From contig OY987298.1 of the NCBI GenBank assembly GCA_963920635.1, positions 143,442,257 to 143,506,256 on the forward strand: DNA of 64,000 nt. Reading direction: 5' to 3'. Within the stretch, counting starts at the first letter, position 1, and each line of letters starts with the position of its first letter. The stretch is from Pseudeuparius sepicola (Eukaryota; Arthropoda; Insecta; Coleoptera; Anthribidae). A program made the position numbers and the translations under genes. The notes beneath the pieces were generated by a model. The model had not been told where the DNA came from and did not search any database. It saw only the letters and a program-made list of their open reading frames with translations. This document shows, one piece after another, positions 55,501 through 64,000 of the stretch.

Positions 55501-56245
55501 GTCGTACTATTGGCTGACCTCGGGACGAATGTTCCCAGAGACAGAAGGCTTCTTACTGGCCATACAAGATCAGGTTATACCAACTCGCAACTACCTAAAA
55601 TTCATTGTAGGAGATGCATCGGTAGTGGATGACAGATGCAGATACGGGTGCCCAACTTCAGAAACAATCCAGCACATAACAGGAGGATGTCAGATGTTTG
55701 CATCAACGGAATATAAGGAACGACACGATTCGGTTGCCAAGATCTTGCACCAGGAACTGGCGGAAAAGCTGCTGCTTGTGCAGACAGAGAGGGTCCCATA
55801 TTACAACTACACACCTGAGCCTTTTCTTGAGAACAGAAACTACAAGATGTACTGGGATCGTACAGTTCTGACTGATCAACGAGTTGCCCATAACAGACCG
55901 GACCTTATAATAGTTGATAAAATTTCTAGGAAGACAACTCTGATTGATGTGGCCATCCCGAACAACAACAACCTGCGTGTGAAGCAAGTCGAGAAGATCG
56001 CGAAGTACAGAGACTTAGAAGAACGAATTAGAAGGCAATGGGAAATGGAGAACGTCCAGACGATTCCAATCATCATGTCAACAACTGGTGTTATACCAAA
56101 AAGTTTGCTGAGAAACATCAAGGAGCTGAATCTAACTGATAGTCTTTACAGGTCCATGCAGAAAGCGGTACTGCTTGCGACAGCCCGAACCGTCAGGAAA
56201 TTCATGGGGAATGCAGGATCGTCCAACAACATCAATGTCACCTAA
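52580..56245 (+). CDS. R4/Dong-like retrotransposon protein, B/C chimera (copy E)
   Basis: Intact 1221-residue protein with the domain order described for copy B. Residues 1 to about 418 are B-type (single linker unit, RRIQRAVQAVMSR). From about residue 445 the residues are C-type (TTDEVSNVIK, SRQRNLYMAYV, LKLMAATK, MQFGLDKC, NYFHRQ). All catalytic positions are retained because the exchange fell in an identical tract in frame. A functional recombinant is therefore plausible. Confidence 0.92.
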   Translation: MENDRMIVIGPLPGDRQGMSGAGAGHDSERDVGDRALMRRAPVAQTATAQQQHEHLQHGSQTRTRVPPTEGAARELQPAFTEAGLQRRRMKWTVSMNESIMRIFYRVTNLGQEIIGYRQQLHAEFCREFPHMQVSEQRVSDQYRTILRNNRIPETRLNAIKREVELEIHGEHIDIDDNNNNGELQEPGQQLEAETVEPTTESLERVNEEHFEGLDTHMRQAVLRYEGTDPLSRPPLPRLNSSRKLANVLDLMNTRILPSYVSVTPTLERMHMLIYCAATAVITVMGAKIRTAQELNRARPEPRMAQWEMRLNRKIESLRKDIGQVTEYIRGVRTRRIQRAVQAVMSRTQMHSRHDPANITAQQCLDTLKQKLSVFAGRLRRYKASNNRKRDNKLFERSEKGFYRAFNSSADATNASYPSREQVDGFWRNQLATPGPYNVSASWISEEREMGRNYSQMQHEQFTTDEVSNVIKNSHNWKAPGPDHLQNYWIKKLWCTHEQITALINEVLLDPLKMPLFLTQGATYLLPKDQRNTDNPAKYRPITCLPTLYKIITSCLTQRIYAHCERNNIIAMQQKGCSKGAMGCKEQLIIDSVICNQAHSRQRNLYMAYVDYKKAFDSVPHDWLTGILKLYKIDHHTVSFLEHVMTTWRTKIQLRTASSNIETDTINIRRGIFQGDSLSPLWFCMAMNPLSHRLNSTKYGFAIKSNNAEAIKLNHLLYMDDLKLMAATKNQLTQMLKIVEEFSRDIGMQFGLDKCRTLNIVRGKLEQGAHEMQDGQEIEAMSVGDTYKYLGMKQAQRIDHRTMKTDLTNEFIKRVRQVVRTDLNSRNLFKALNTYACSVLSYSFGIVNWTNTDINNLQRKVRTLLTKAHKHHPRSAVERTTLPRQQGGRGLADLSKQLDQQILNLRNYFHRQANSSTLHKAICGADVSTPLRLTEHEHHNHHRTDNDKLQRWLEKPLHGRHPNEVNQEHVDKLASYYWLTSGRMFPETEGFLLAIQDQVIPTRNYLKFIVGDASVVDDRCRYGCPTSETIQHITGGCQMFASTEYKERHDSVAKILHQELAEKLLLVQTERVPYYNYTPEPFLENRNYKMYWDRTVLTDQRVAHNRPDLIIVDKISRKTTLIDVAIPNNNNLRVKQVEKIAKYRDLEERIRRQWEMENVQTIPIIMSTTGVIPKSLLRNIKELNLTDSLYRSMQKAVLLATARTVRKFMGNAGSSNNINVT

Positions 56246-56386
56246 GGCCCGATTACATGGCAAGGGTCTCGTCCGAGCCAGATCCTTTTGGTATCCGGGA
56301 TACCCGGGATCTGAGTGAATGTTCCCCGTAGAGGGAGTGCGAATGCCTTTTGGCTAAGTCGAGATAATAATAATAATAATAATAAT

Positions 56387-57743
56387 AGTAGTGCGAACTG
56401 ATCTTAACAGCAGGAATTTGTTTAAGGCCCTGAACACGTATGCGTGCTCTGTACTCAGCTATTCGTTCGGAATAGTGAATTGGACCAACACGGACATCAA
56501 CAACCTGCAACGAAAAGTTAGGACACTACTGACAAAAGCTCATAAACATCATCCCCGTAGAGCCGTAGAAAGAACAACTCTGCCACGACAACTAGGAGGA
56601 AGAGGATTGGCAGATCTCAGCAAGCAATTGGACCAACAAATATTAAATCTGCGTAATTATTTCTACAGGCAGGCCAACAGCTCCACACTACATAGGGCTA
56701 TATGCGGAGCAGACGTCTCAACACCGCTACGTCTGACGGAACACGAGCGTCAAAATCACCACCGAACCGACAACGATAAACTACAGAGGTGGTTGGGGAA
56801 GCCGCTGCACGGGAGGCATCCTGATGAGGTTAACCAGGAACATGTCGACAAGTTAGCGTCGAACTATTGGCTGACCTCGGGACGAATGTTCCCCGAGACG
56901 GAAGGCTTCCTACTGGCCATACAAGATCAGGTTATACCAACTCGCAACTACCTAAAATTCATTGTAGGAGATGCATCGGTAGTGGATGACAGATGCAGAT
57001 ACGGGTGCCCAACTTCAGAAACAATCCAGCACATAACAGGAGGATGTCAGATGTTCGCATCAACGGAATATAAGGAACGACACGATTCGGTTGCCAAGAT
57101 CTTGCACCGGGAACTGGCGGAAAAGCTGCTGCTTGTGCAGACAGAAAGGGTCCCATATTACAACTACACACCTGAGCCTGTTCTTGAGAACAGCAACTAC
57201 AAGATGTACTGGGATCGTACAGTTCTGACTGATCAACGAGTTGCCCATAACAGACCGGACCTTATAATAGTTGATAAAATTTCTAGGAAGACAACTCTGA
57301 TTGATGTGGCCATCCCGAACAACAACAACCTGCGTGTGAAGCAAGTCGAGAAGATCGCGAAGTACAGAGACTTAGAAGAACGAATTAGAAGGCAATGGGA
57401 AATGGAGAACGTCCAGACGATTCCAATCATCATGTCAACAACTGGTGTTATACCAAAAAGTTTGCTGAGAAACATCAAGGAGCTGAATCTAACTGATAGT
57501 CTTTACAGGTCCATGCAGAAAGCGGTACTACTTGCGACAGCCCGAACCGTCAGGAAATTCATGGGGAATGCAGGATCGTCCAAGAACATCAATGTCACCT
57601 AGGGCCCGATAACATGGCAAGGGTCTCGTCCGAGCCAGATCCTTTTGGTATCCGGGATGCCCGGGATCTGAGTGAATGTTCCCCGTAGAGGGAGTGCGAA
57701 TGCCTTTTGGCTAAGTCGATATAATAATAATAATAATAATAAT
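56387..57743 (+). mobile_element. Array copy F: 5'-truncated, duplicate of D
   Basis: It starts and ends at the same positions within the element as D, 5610 bp later, including the identical tail junction and the private substitutions of D. It shares its origin with D by duplication of the locus, not by an independent insertion. Confidence 0.9.
56391..57602 (+). pseudogene. R4/Dong-like protein, C-terminal 403 residues (copy F)
   Basis: Translation is the same as for 50781-51992, again without an ATG at the start and without reverse transcriptase. It retains the CCHC knuckle and the RPD...D endonuclease residues. Confidence 0.88.
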
Positions 57744-58085
57744 TTACGCAGGGATGAGTCTGGCCTGTGAGAGGGGCAGATTCACGGGTGTAACGATCCC
57801 GCGATTCCCAGTTACGCATGGAGAGGCTTGGCCTGTGACAGGGGCAGACCTACGGGTGTGACAATCCCGCGATATCCAGTTGCGCAGGGAGGGGTCTAGC
57901 CGGTGACGGGGGCTGATCCTCGGGGGTGACAATCCCGCGACTCCCAGTTACACAGGGATGGGTCTAGCCTGTGAGAGGGGCAGATCCTCGGGTGTAACGA
58001 TCCCGTGTTTCCCAGTTAACGCAAGGAGGGGTTTGGCCGGTGACAGGGGCAGATCCTCGGGAGTAACGATCCCGCGTTATCCTAG
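57744..58085 (+). repeat. 5' UTR tandem repeat, five 68-bp units (copy G)
   Basis: Same units and phases as 42137-42478. Confidence 0.9.
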
Positions 58086-58189
58086 TTGACCCGTATGGGT
58101 AGCGGGTTAGAATACTCCTATCGTGGCTCCGCGAGTCGTAAAAGGCGACCGAGGGCCGTCACTCCCACGTTACGGGAGAAAACTATGGA

Positions 58190-61100
58190 ATGGAGAATGA
58201 TAGGATGATTGTCATAGGGCCGCTGCCTGGGGATCGCCAGGGCATGTCTGGAGCCGGCGCTGGGCATGACAGCGAGCGGGACGTCGGTGACAGGGCGCTG
58301 ATGAGGCGGGCCCCTGTTGCACAAACAGCTACAGCCCAACAACAACACGAACATCTACAACATGGGAGCCAAACGAGAACTAGGGTTCCACCCACCGAAG
58401 GTGCTGCGCGGGAACTTCAGCCAGCGTTCACAGAGGCGGGATTACAACGACGACGCATGAAATGGACTGTGTCCATGAATGAATCGATTATGCGTATTTT
58501 CTACAGGGTGACAAACTTAGGACAAGAGATTATCGGCTACCGACAACAACTGCATGCCGAGTTCTGCAGGGAGTTTCCACACATGCAAGTGTCTGAACAA
58601 AGAGTGTCAGATCAGTATCGAACTATTCTAAGAAATAACCGAATTCCAGAAACGCGACTTAACGCTATCAAACGGGAAGTTGAGCTAGAGATCCACGGCG
58701 AACACATAGACATAGATGACAACAACAACAATGGGGAACTTCAAGAGCCTGGACAACAACTAGAAGCCGAAACGGTAGAACCAACAACCGAGAGTCTGGA
58801 ACGGGTTAACGAAGAACATTTTGAAGGCTTGGACACACATATGAGACAGGCAGTATTGCGATACGAAGGCACAGACCCACTTAGCAGGCCACCGCTACCA
58901 AGATTAAATTCTTCCAGGAAACTTGCGAACGTGCTCGATCTTATGAACACAAGAATTTTACCAAGCTATGTTTCAGTGACACCAACATTAGAACGTATGC
59001 ACATGTTAATCTACTGTGCCGCAACGGCAGTCATCACTGTAATGGGTGCCAAGATCCGAACGGCCCAAGAGTTGAATCGTGCAAGACCAGAACCACGAAT
59101 GGCTCAATGGGAAATGCGACTAAATCGGAAGATCGAGAGTCTCCGTAAAGACATAGGACAAGTGACGGAATATATCAGAGGAGTTAGAACTAGAAGGATC
59201 CAGAGGGCGGTGCAGGCAGTAATGAGCCGCACCCAAATGCATTCTCGGCATGACCCCGCGAACATCACTGCTCAACAATGTCTTGACACATTAAAACAAA
59301 AACTTTCTGTTTTCGCAGGGCGTCTGAGGAGATACAAGGCTAGTAACAACAGGAAACGAGACAATAAACTCTTTGAACGATCAGAAAAGGGTTTCTACCG
59401 TGCTTTTAATTCTAGCGCCGATGCCACAAATGCGAGTTACCCTAGCAGAGAACAGGTCGACGGTTTCTGGAGAAATCAACTTGCCACACCAGGTCCATAC
59501 AATGTCAGTGCAAGCTGGATCAGCGAAGAACGCGAGATGGGCCGGAACTATAGCCAGATGCAACACGAGCAATTCACAACCGCTGAGGTCTCCGATGTCA
59601 TCAAGAATTCCCACAACTGGAAGGCACCAGGTCCAGATCATCTCCAAAATTATTGGATTAAGAAGTTGTGGTGCACGCATGAACAAATAACTACCTTAAT
59701 TAATGAAGTCTTGCTCGATCCTCTGAAAATGCCATTGTTTCTTACACAGGGTGCAACTTACCTGTTACCAAAAGACCAGCGGAATACGGATAACCCTGCC
59801 AAGTACCGCCCAATAACTTGCTTGCCTACGCTTTACAAGATAATCACATCTTGCCTTACGCAGCGAATATATGCTCACTGCGAGCGGAACAACATCATTG
59901 CAATGCAGCAGAAGGGCTGCTCGAAGGGCGCAATGGGATGCAAAGAGCAACTCATCATAGACTCTGTCATCTGCAACCAGGCTCATTCCAAGCAACGAAA
60001 CCTCCACATGGCTTATGTGGACTACAAAAAAGCATTTGATTCCGTACCTCACGACTGGCTCACAGGTATCTTAAAGCTGTATAAAATAGATCATCATACA
60101 GTTTCCTTTTTAGAACACGTTATGACAACCTGGCGCACTAAGATACAACTCAGAACCGCAGACAGTAACATCGAGACCGACACAATCAACATCCGAAGAG
60201 GGATTTTCCAAGGAGATTCACTCAGTCCACTGTGGTTCTGCATGGCGATGAACCCTCTATCACATCGGTTGAACTCTACAAAATATGGCTTCGCTATCAA
60301 AAGCAACAACGCAGAAGCGATCAAGTTGAATCACCTATTATATATGGATGATTTAAAACTGATCGCCGCAACCAAAAACCAACTAACGCAAATGCTTAAA
60401 ATTGTAGAGGAGTTCTCCAGGGACATCGGAATGCTGTTTGGACTGGACAAGTGCCGCACCCTTAATATCATCCGGGGAAAGCTCGAACAAAGCGCACACG
60501 AGATGCAGGACGGCCAGGAGATCGAAGCAATGAGCAAGGGAGATACATACAAGTATCTCGGGATGAAACAAGCTCAAAGGATAGACCATCGAACAATGAA
60601 GACTGATTTAACGAATGAATTCATCAAGAGAGTAAGACAAGTAGTGCGAACTGATCTTAACAGCAGGAATTTGTTTAAGGCCCTGAACACGTATGCGTGC
60701 TCTGTACTCAGCTATTCGTTCGGAATAGTGAATTGGACCAACACGGACATCAACAACCTGCAACGAAAAGTTAGGACACTACTGACAAAAGCTCATAAAC
60801 ATCATCCCCGTAGCGCCGTAGAAAGAACAACTCTGCCACGTCAACTAGGAGGAAGAGGATTGGCAGATCTCAGCAAGCAATTGGACCAACAAATATTAAA
60901 TCTGCGTAATTATTTCTACAGGCAGGCCAACAGCTCCACACTACATAGGGCTATATGCGGAGCAGACGTCTCAACACCGCTACGTCTGACGGAACACGAG
61001 CGTCAAAATCACCACCGAACCGACAACGATAAACTACAGAGGTGGTTGGGGAAGCCGCTGCACGGGAGACATCCTAATGAGGTTAACCAGGAACATGTCG

Positions 61101-61855
61101 ACAAGTTAGCGTCGAACTATTGGCTGACCTCGGGACGAATGTTCCCCGAGACGGAAGGCTTCCTACTGGCCATACAAGATCAGGTTATACCAACTCGCAA
61201 CTACCTAAAATTCATTGTAGGAGATGCATCGGTAGTGGATGACAGATGCAGATACGGGTGCCCAACTTCAGAAACAATCCAGCACATAACAGGAGGATGT
61301 CAGATGTTCGCATCAACGGAATATAAGGAACGACACGATTCGGTTGCCAAGATCTTGCACCGGGAACTGGCGGAAAAGCTGCTGCTTGTGCAGACAGAAA
61401 GGGTCCCATATTACAACTACACACCTGAGCCTGTTCTTGAGAACAGCAACTACAAGATGTACTGGGATCGTACAGTTCTGACTGATCAACGAGTTGCCCA
61501 TAACAGACCGGACCTTATAATAGTTGATAAAATTTCTAGGAAGACAACTCTGATTGATGTGGCCATCCCGAACAACAACAACCTGCGTGTGAAGCAAGTC
61601 GAGAAGATCGCGAAGTACAGAGACTTAGAAGAACGAATTAGAAGGCAATGGGAAATGGAGAACGTCCAGACGATTCCAATCATCATGTCAACAACTGGTG
61701 TTATACCAAAAAGTTTGCTGAGAAACATCAAGGAGCTGAATCTAACTGATAGTCTTTACAGGTCCATGCAGAAAGCGGTACTACTTGCGACAGCCCGAAC
61801 CGTCAGGAAATTCATGGGGAATGCAGGATCGTCCAAGAACATCAATGTCACCTAG
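58190..61855 (+). CDS. R4/Dong-like retrotransposon protein (copy G)
   Basis: Intact 1221-residue protein; translation appears the same as for copy B throughout, with B-type markers in both halves (TTAEVSDVIK, SKQRNLHMAYV, LKLIAATK, NYFYRQ). The reverse transcriptase, CCHC and endonuclease residues are all present. It is the second undamaged B-type source in the array, and its RNA could serve as template as well as message. Confidence 0.92.
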   Translation: MENDRMIVIGPLPGDRQGMSGAGAGHDSERDVGDRALMRRAPVAQTATAQQQHEHLQHGSQTRTRVPPTEGAARELQPAFTEAGLQRRRMKWTVSMNESIMRIFYRVTNLGQEIIGYRQQLHAEFCREFPHMQVSEQRVSDQYRTILRNNRIPETRLNAIKREVELEIHGEHIDIDDNNNNGELQEPGQQLEAETVEPTTESLERVNEEHFEGLDTHMRQAVLRYEGTDPLSRPPLPRLNSSRKLANVLDLMNTRILPSYVSVTPTLERMHMLIYCAATAVITVMGAKIRTAQELNRARPEPRMAQWEMRLNRKIESLRKDIGQVTEYIRGVRTRRIQRAVQAVMSRTQMHSRHDPANITAQQCLDTLKQKLSVFAGRLRRYKASNNRKRDNKLFERSEKGFYRAFNSSADATNASYPSREQVDGFWRNQLATPGPYNVSASWISEEREMGRNYSQMQHEQFTTAEVSDVIKNSHNWKAPGPDHLQNYWIKKLWCTHEQITTLINEVLLDPLKMPLFLTQGATYLLPKDQRNTDNPAKYRPITCLPTLYKIITSCLTQRIYAHCERNNIIAMQQKGCSKGAMGCKEQLIIDSVICNQAHSKQRNLHMAYVDYKKAFDSVPHDWLTGILKLYKIDHHTVSFLEHVMTTWRTKIQLRTADSNIETDTINIRRGIFQGDSLSPLWFCMAMNPLSHRLNSTKYGFAIKSNNAEAIKLNHLLYMDDLKLIAATKNQLTQMLKIVEEFSRDIGMLFGLDKCRTLNIIRGKLEQSAHEMQDGQEIEAMSKGDTYKYLGMKQAQRIDHRTMKTDLTNEFIKRVRQVVRTDLNSRNLFKALNTYACSVLSYSFGIVNWTNTDINNLQRKVRTLLTKAHKHHPRSAVERTTLPRQLGGRGLADLSKQLDQQILNLRNYFYRQANSSTLHRAICGADVSTPLRLTEHERQNHHRTDNDKLQRWLGKPLHGRHPNEVNQEHVDKLASNYWLTSGRMFPETEGFLLAIQDQVIPTRNYLKFIVGDASVVDDRCRYGCPTSETIQHITGGCQMFASTEYKERHDSVAKILHRELAEKLLLVQTERVPYYNYTPEPVLENSNYKMYWDRTVLTDQRVAHNRPDLIIVDKISRKTTLIDVAIPNNNNLRVKQVEKIAKYRDLEERIRRQWEMENVQTIPIIMSTTGVIPKSLLRNIKELNLTDSLYRSMQKAVLLATARTVRKFMGNAGSSKNINVT

Positions 61856-62011
61856 GGCCCGATAACATGGCAAGGGTCTCGTCCGAGCCAGATCCTTTTG
61901 GTATCCGGGATGCCCGGGATCTGAGTGAATGTTCCCCGTAGAGGGAGTGCGAATGCCTTTTGGCTAAGTCGATATAATAATAATAATAATAATAATAATA
62001 AGATAATAAGA

Positions 62012-62418
62012 TCGCAGGGGGGATCTGACTTGTGAGAGAGGCAGATCCACGGGTGTGACAATCCCGCGCTCCCCAGTTACGCAGGGATGGGTCTGGCCTG
62101 TGAGAGGGGCAGATTCACGGGTGTAACGATCCCGCGATTCCCAGTTTCGCATGGAGAGGCTTGGCCTGTGACAGGGGCAGACCTATGGGTGTGACAATCC
62201 CGCGATATCCAGTTGCGCAGGGAGGGGTCTAGCCGGTGACGGAGGCTGATCCTCGGGTGTGACAATCCCGCGACTCCCAGTTACACAGGGATGGGTCTAG
62301 CCTGTGAGAGGGTCAGATCCTCGGGTGTAACGATCCCGTGTTTCCCAGTTAACGCAAGGAGGGGTTTGGCCGGTGACAGGGGCAGATCCTCGGGAGTAAC
62401 GATCCCGCGTTATCCTAG
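62012..62418 (+). repeat. 5' UTR tandem repeat, six units (copy H)
   Basis: Same six-unit layout as 46405-46811, including the partial first unit. Confidence 0.9.
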
Positions 62419-62522
62419 TTGACCCGTATGGGTAGCGGGTTAGAATACTCCTATCGTGGCTCCGCGAGTCGTAAAAGGCGACCGAGGGCCGTCACTCCCA
62501 CGTTACGGGAGAAACCCATGGA

Positions 62523-64000
62523 ATGGAGATTAATAGGAGTATTGTCATAGGGCCGCTGCCTGGGGATCGCCAGGGCATGTCTGGAGCCGGCGCTGGGCAT
62601 GACAGCGAGCGGGACGTCGGTGACAGGGCGCTGATGAGGCGGGCCCCTGTTGCACAAACAGCTACAGCCCAACAACACGAACATCTACAACATGGGAGCC
62701 AAACGAGAACTAGGGTTCCACCCACCGAAGGTGCTGCGCGGGAACTTCAGCCAGCGTTCACTCAGGCGGGATTACAACGACGACGCATGAAATGGACTGG
62801 GTCCATGAATGAATCGATAATGCGTATTTTTTACAGGGTGACAAACTTAGGACAAGAGATGATCGGCTACCGACAACAACTGCATGCCGAGTTCTGCAGG
62901 GAGTTTCCACACATGCAAGTGTCTGAACAAAGAGTGTCAGATCAGTATCGAACTATTCTAAGAAATAACCGAATTCCAGAAACGCGACTTAACGCTATAA
63001 AACGGGAAGTTGAGCTAGAGATCCATGGCGAACACATAGACATAGACAACAACAATGGGGAAATTCAACTGCCTGGACCACAACAAGAAGCCGGAACGGC
63101 AGAGCGAACAACTGAGAATCGGGAAATTCAAGTGCCTGGACCACAACAAAAAGCCGAGAAGACGAGACGAACAATTGAGAATCGGGAATCAGTTAACGGA
63201 GAACACTTTGAAAGCCTAGACACACAGCTGAAAAGGGCGGTATTGCGATACGAAGGCACAGACCCACTGAGCAGACCACCGCTACCAAGATTGAACTCTT
63301 CCAGGAAGCTTGCAATCATGCTCGATATTATGAACACCAGAATTTTACCCAACTATGTTTCAGTAACACCAACATTAGAACATATGCACATGTTAATCTA
63401 CTGTGCCGCAACGGCCATCATCACTGCAATGGGAGCCAAGATCCGGACGGCTCAAGAGTTAAATCGTGCAAGACCAGAACCACGAATGGCTCAATGGGAG
63501 ATGCGACTAAACCGGAAGATCGAGAGTCTCCGTAAAGACATAGGACAAGTAACGGAATATATCAGAGGAGTTAGAACTAGAAAGATCCAGAGGGCGGTGC
63601 AGGCAATAATGAGCCGCACCCAAATGCATTCTCAGCGTGACCCCGCGAACATCACTGCTCAACAATGTCTTGACACATTAAAACAAAAACTTTCTGTTTT
63701 CGCAGGGCGTCTGAGGAGATACAAGGCTAGTAACAACAGGAAACGAGACAACAAACTTTTTGAACGATCAGAAAAAGTTTTCTACCGTACTTTGAATTCT
63801 AGCGCCGATGCCACAAATGCGACTTACCCTACCAGAGAACAGGTCGACGGTTTCTGGAGAAATCAACTTGCCACACCAGGTCCATACAATGTCAGTGCAA
63901 GCTGGATCAGTGAAGAACGCGAGATGGGCCGGAACTATAGCCAGATGCAACATGAGCAATTCACAACCGATGAGGTCTCCAATGTCATAAAGAATTCCCA
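62523..64000 (+). CDS. R4/Dong-like retrotransposon protein, N-terminal part (copy H, partial)
   Basis: About 492 codons are visible, ending at VIKNS just before the reverse transcriptase. The N-terminus MEINRSIVIG, the duplicated linker (63060-63185) and the C-type residue TTDEVSN identify it as the C-type protein. No stop occurs before the edge. Confidence 0.88.
   Translation, partial: MEINRSIVIGPLPGDRQGMSGAGAGHDSERDVGDRALMRRAPVAQTATAQQHEHLQHGSQTRTRVPPTEGAARELQPAFTQAGLQRRRMKWTGSMNESIMRIFYRVTNLGQEMIGYRQQLHAEFCREFPHMQVSEQRVSDQYRTILRNNRIPETRLNAIKREVELEIHGEHIDIDNNNGEIQLPGPQQEAGTAERTTENREIQVPGPQQKAEKTRRTIENRESVNGEHFESLDTQLKRAVLRYEGTDPLSRPPLPRLNSSRKLAIMLDIMNTRILPNYVSVTPTLEHMHMLIYCAATAIITAMGAKIRTAQELNRARPEPRMAQWEMRLNRKIESLRKDIGQVTEYIRGVRTRKIQRAVQAIMSRTQMHSQRDPANITAQQCLDTLKQKLSVFAGRLRRYKASNNRKRDNKLFERSEKVFYRTLNSSADATNATYPTREQVDGFWRNQLATPGPYNVSASWISEEREMGRNYSQMQHEQFTTDEVSNVIKNS

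Larger units (their letters stand above)
52134..56386 (+). mobile_element. Array copy E: full-length chimera of B-type 5' part and C-type 3' part
   Basis: The five-unit 5' UTR, the leader and the ORF up to about 53835 follow B. From 53914 onward the sequence follows C to the end, including the C-type 3' UTR and tail (gtcgagataa, (TAA)7). The switch lies in a 78-bp tract (53836-53913) where B and C are identical. Confidence 0.9.
57744..62011 (+). mobile_element. Array copy G: full-length, duplicate of B
   Basis: Follows B throughout at an offset of 15607 bp, including the (TAA)9 tail and the degenerate gataataaga before the next copy. No difference from B was noticed. Confidence 0.9.
62012..64000 (+). 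mobile_element. Array copy H: C-type copy, cut by the window edge
   Basis: Follows copy C at an offset of 15607 bp, with six 5' UTR repeat units (62012-62418) and the same leader. The array therefore continues beyond the window, and its 3' host boundary is not visible. Confidence 0.9.

Noticed and set aside
38900..63959. Dozens of 60-105-codon ORFs on both strands inside the array, repeated in each copy
   Set aside because: They lie out of frame or antisense to the retrotransposon ORF or its UTR repeats and recur only because the copies are similar; none has a motif.

Overview
The window reads as repeat-dense, AT-rich arthropod (most likely insect) genomic DNA. There is no operon structure, no recognisable intact host gene and no rRNA. 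Identifiable content is almost all transposable elements of families common in insects: hAT elements with 8-bp target duplications, Tc1/mariner elements with TA duplications, remnants of R1-like and jockey-like non-LTR elements, and a probable tRNA-derived SINE. The species cannot be fixed from the sequence.

Positions 1-38385 are a mosaic of old and young insertions. The cleanest are hAT elements at 1835-2958, 8349-9408, 24851-25720 and 26530-27175, the last nested in a foldback element at 26432-27422. Tc1/mariner-type palindromic elements lie at 5155-6776 (with nested insertions), 17593-19120, 30556-33203 and 36227-36892. The 30556-33203 copy keeps a complete DD41D transposase ORF (31207-32313, minus strand) between terminal inverted repeats of about 660 bp. 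An R1-like 5'-truncated fragment with a 12-bp target duplication (10899-11614) sits against a TIR element (10022-10888). An unidentified repeat family occurs as an inverted pair (11930-14187 and 22511-23640); the first copy is split by a jockey-like fragment.

From 38386 to the window end is one continuous head-to-tail array of a single non-LTR retrotransposon with a restriction-like endonuclease, most like the R4/Dong group. It begins in a (TAA)n microsatellite. Each copy ends in its own (TAA)7 or (TAA)9 tail and the next copy starts in that tail. There are eight copies: A (38428-42136, 5'-truncated and frameshifted), B (42137-46404, intact), C (46405-50776, intact), D (50777-52133, 5'-truncated), E (52134-56386, intact), F (56387-57743, truncated like D), G (57744-62011, intact like B) and H (62012 to the edge, like C). 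A full copy has a 5' UTR of five or six 68-bp tandem repeats, one ORF of 1221-1239 codons (reverse transcriptase, CCHC knuckle, PD...D endonuclease), a 3' UTR of about 115 bp and the TAA tail.

The array has a second level of order. B-C-D (9997 bp), E-F (5610 bp) and G-H-... are near-identical higher-order units. E is a B/C chimera, and the missing length (4387 bp) equals the B-to-C spacing, so E-F is what one unequal homologous exchange between B and C would leave. The array therefore appears to have been built by insertion into tails that carry the target, then reshaped by unequal crossing-over. This is the strongest candidate in the window for an unusual system. An assembly artefact must be excluded, because the higher-order units look almost identical.
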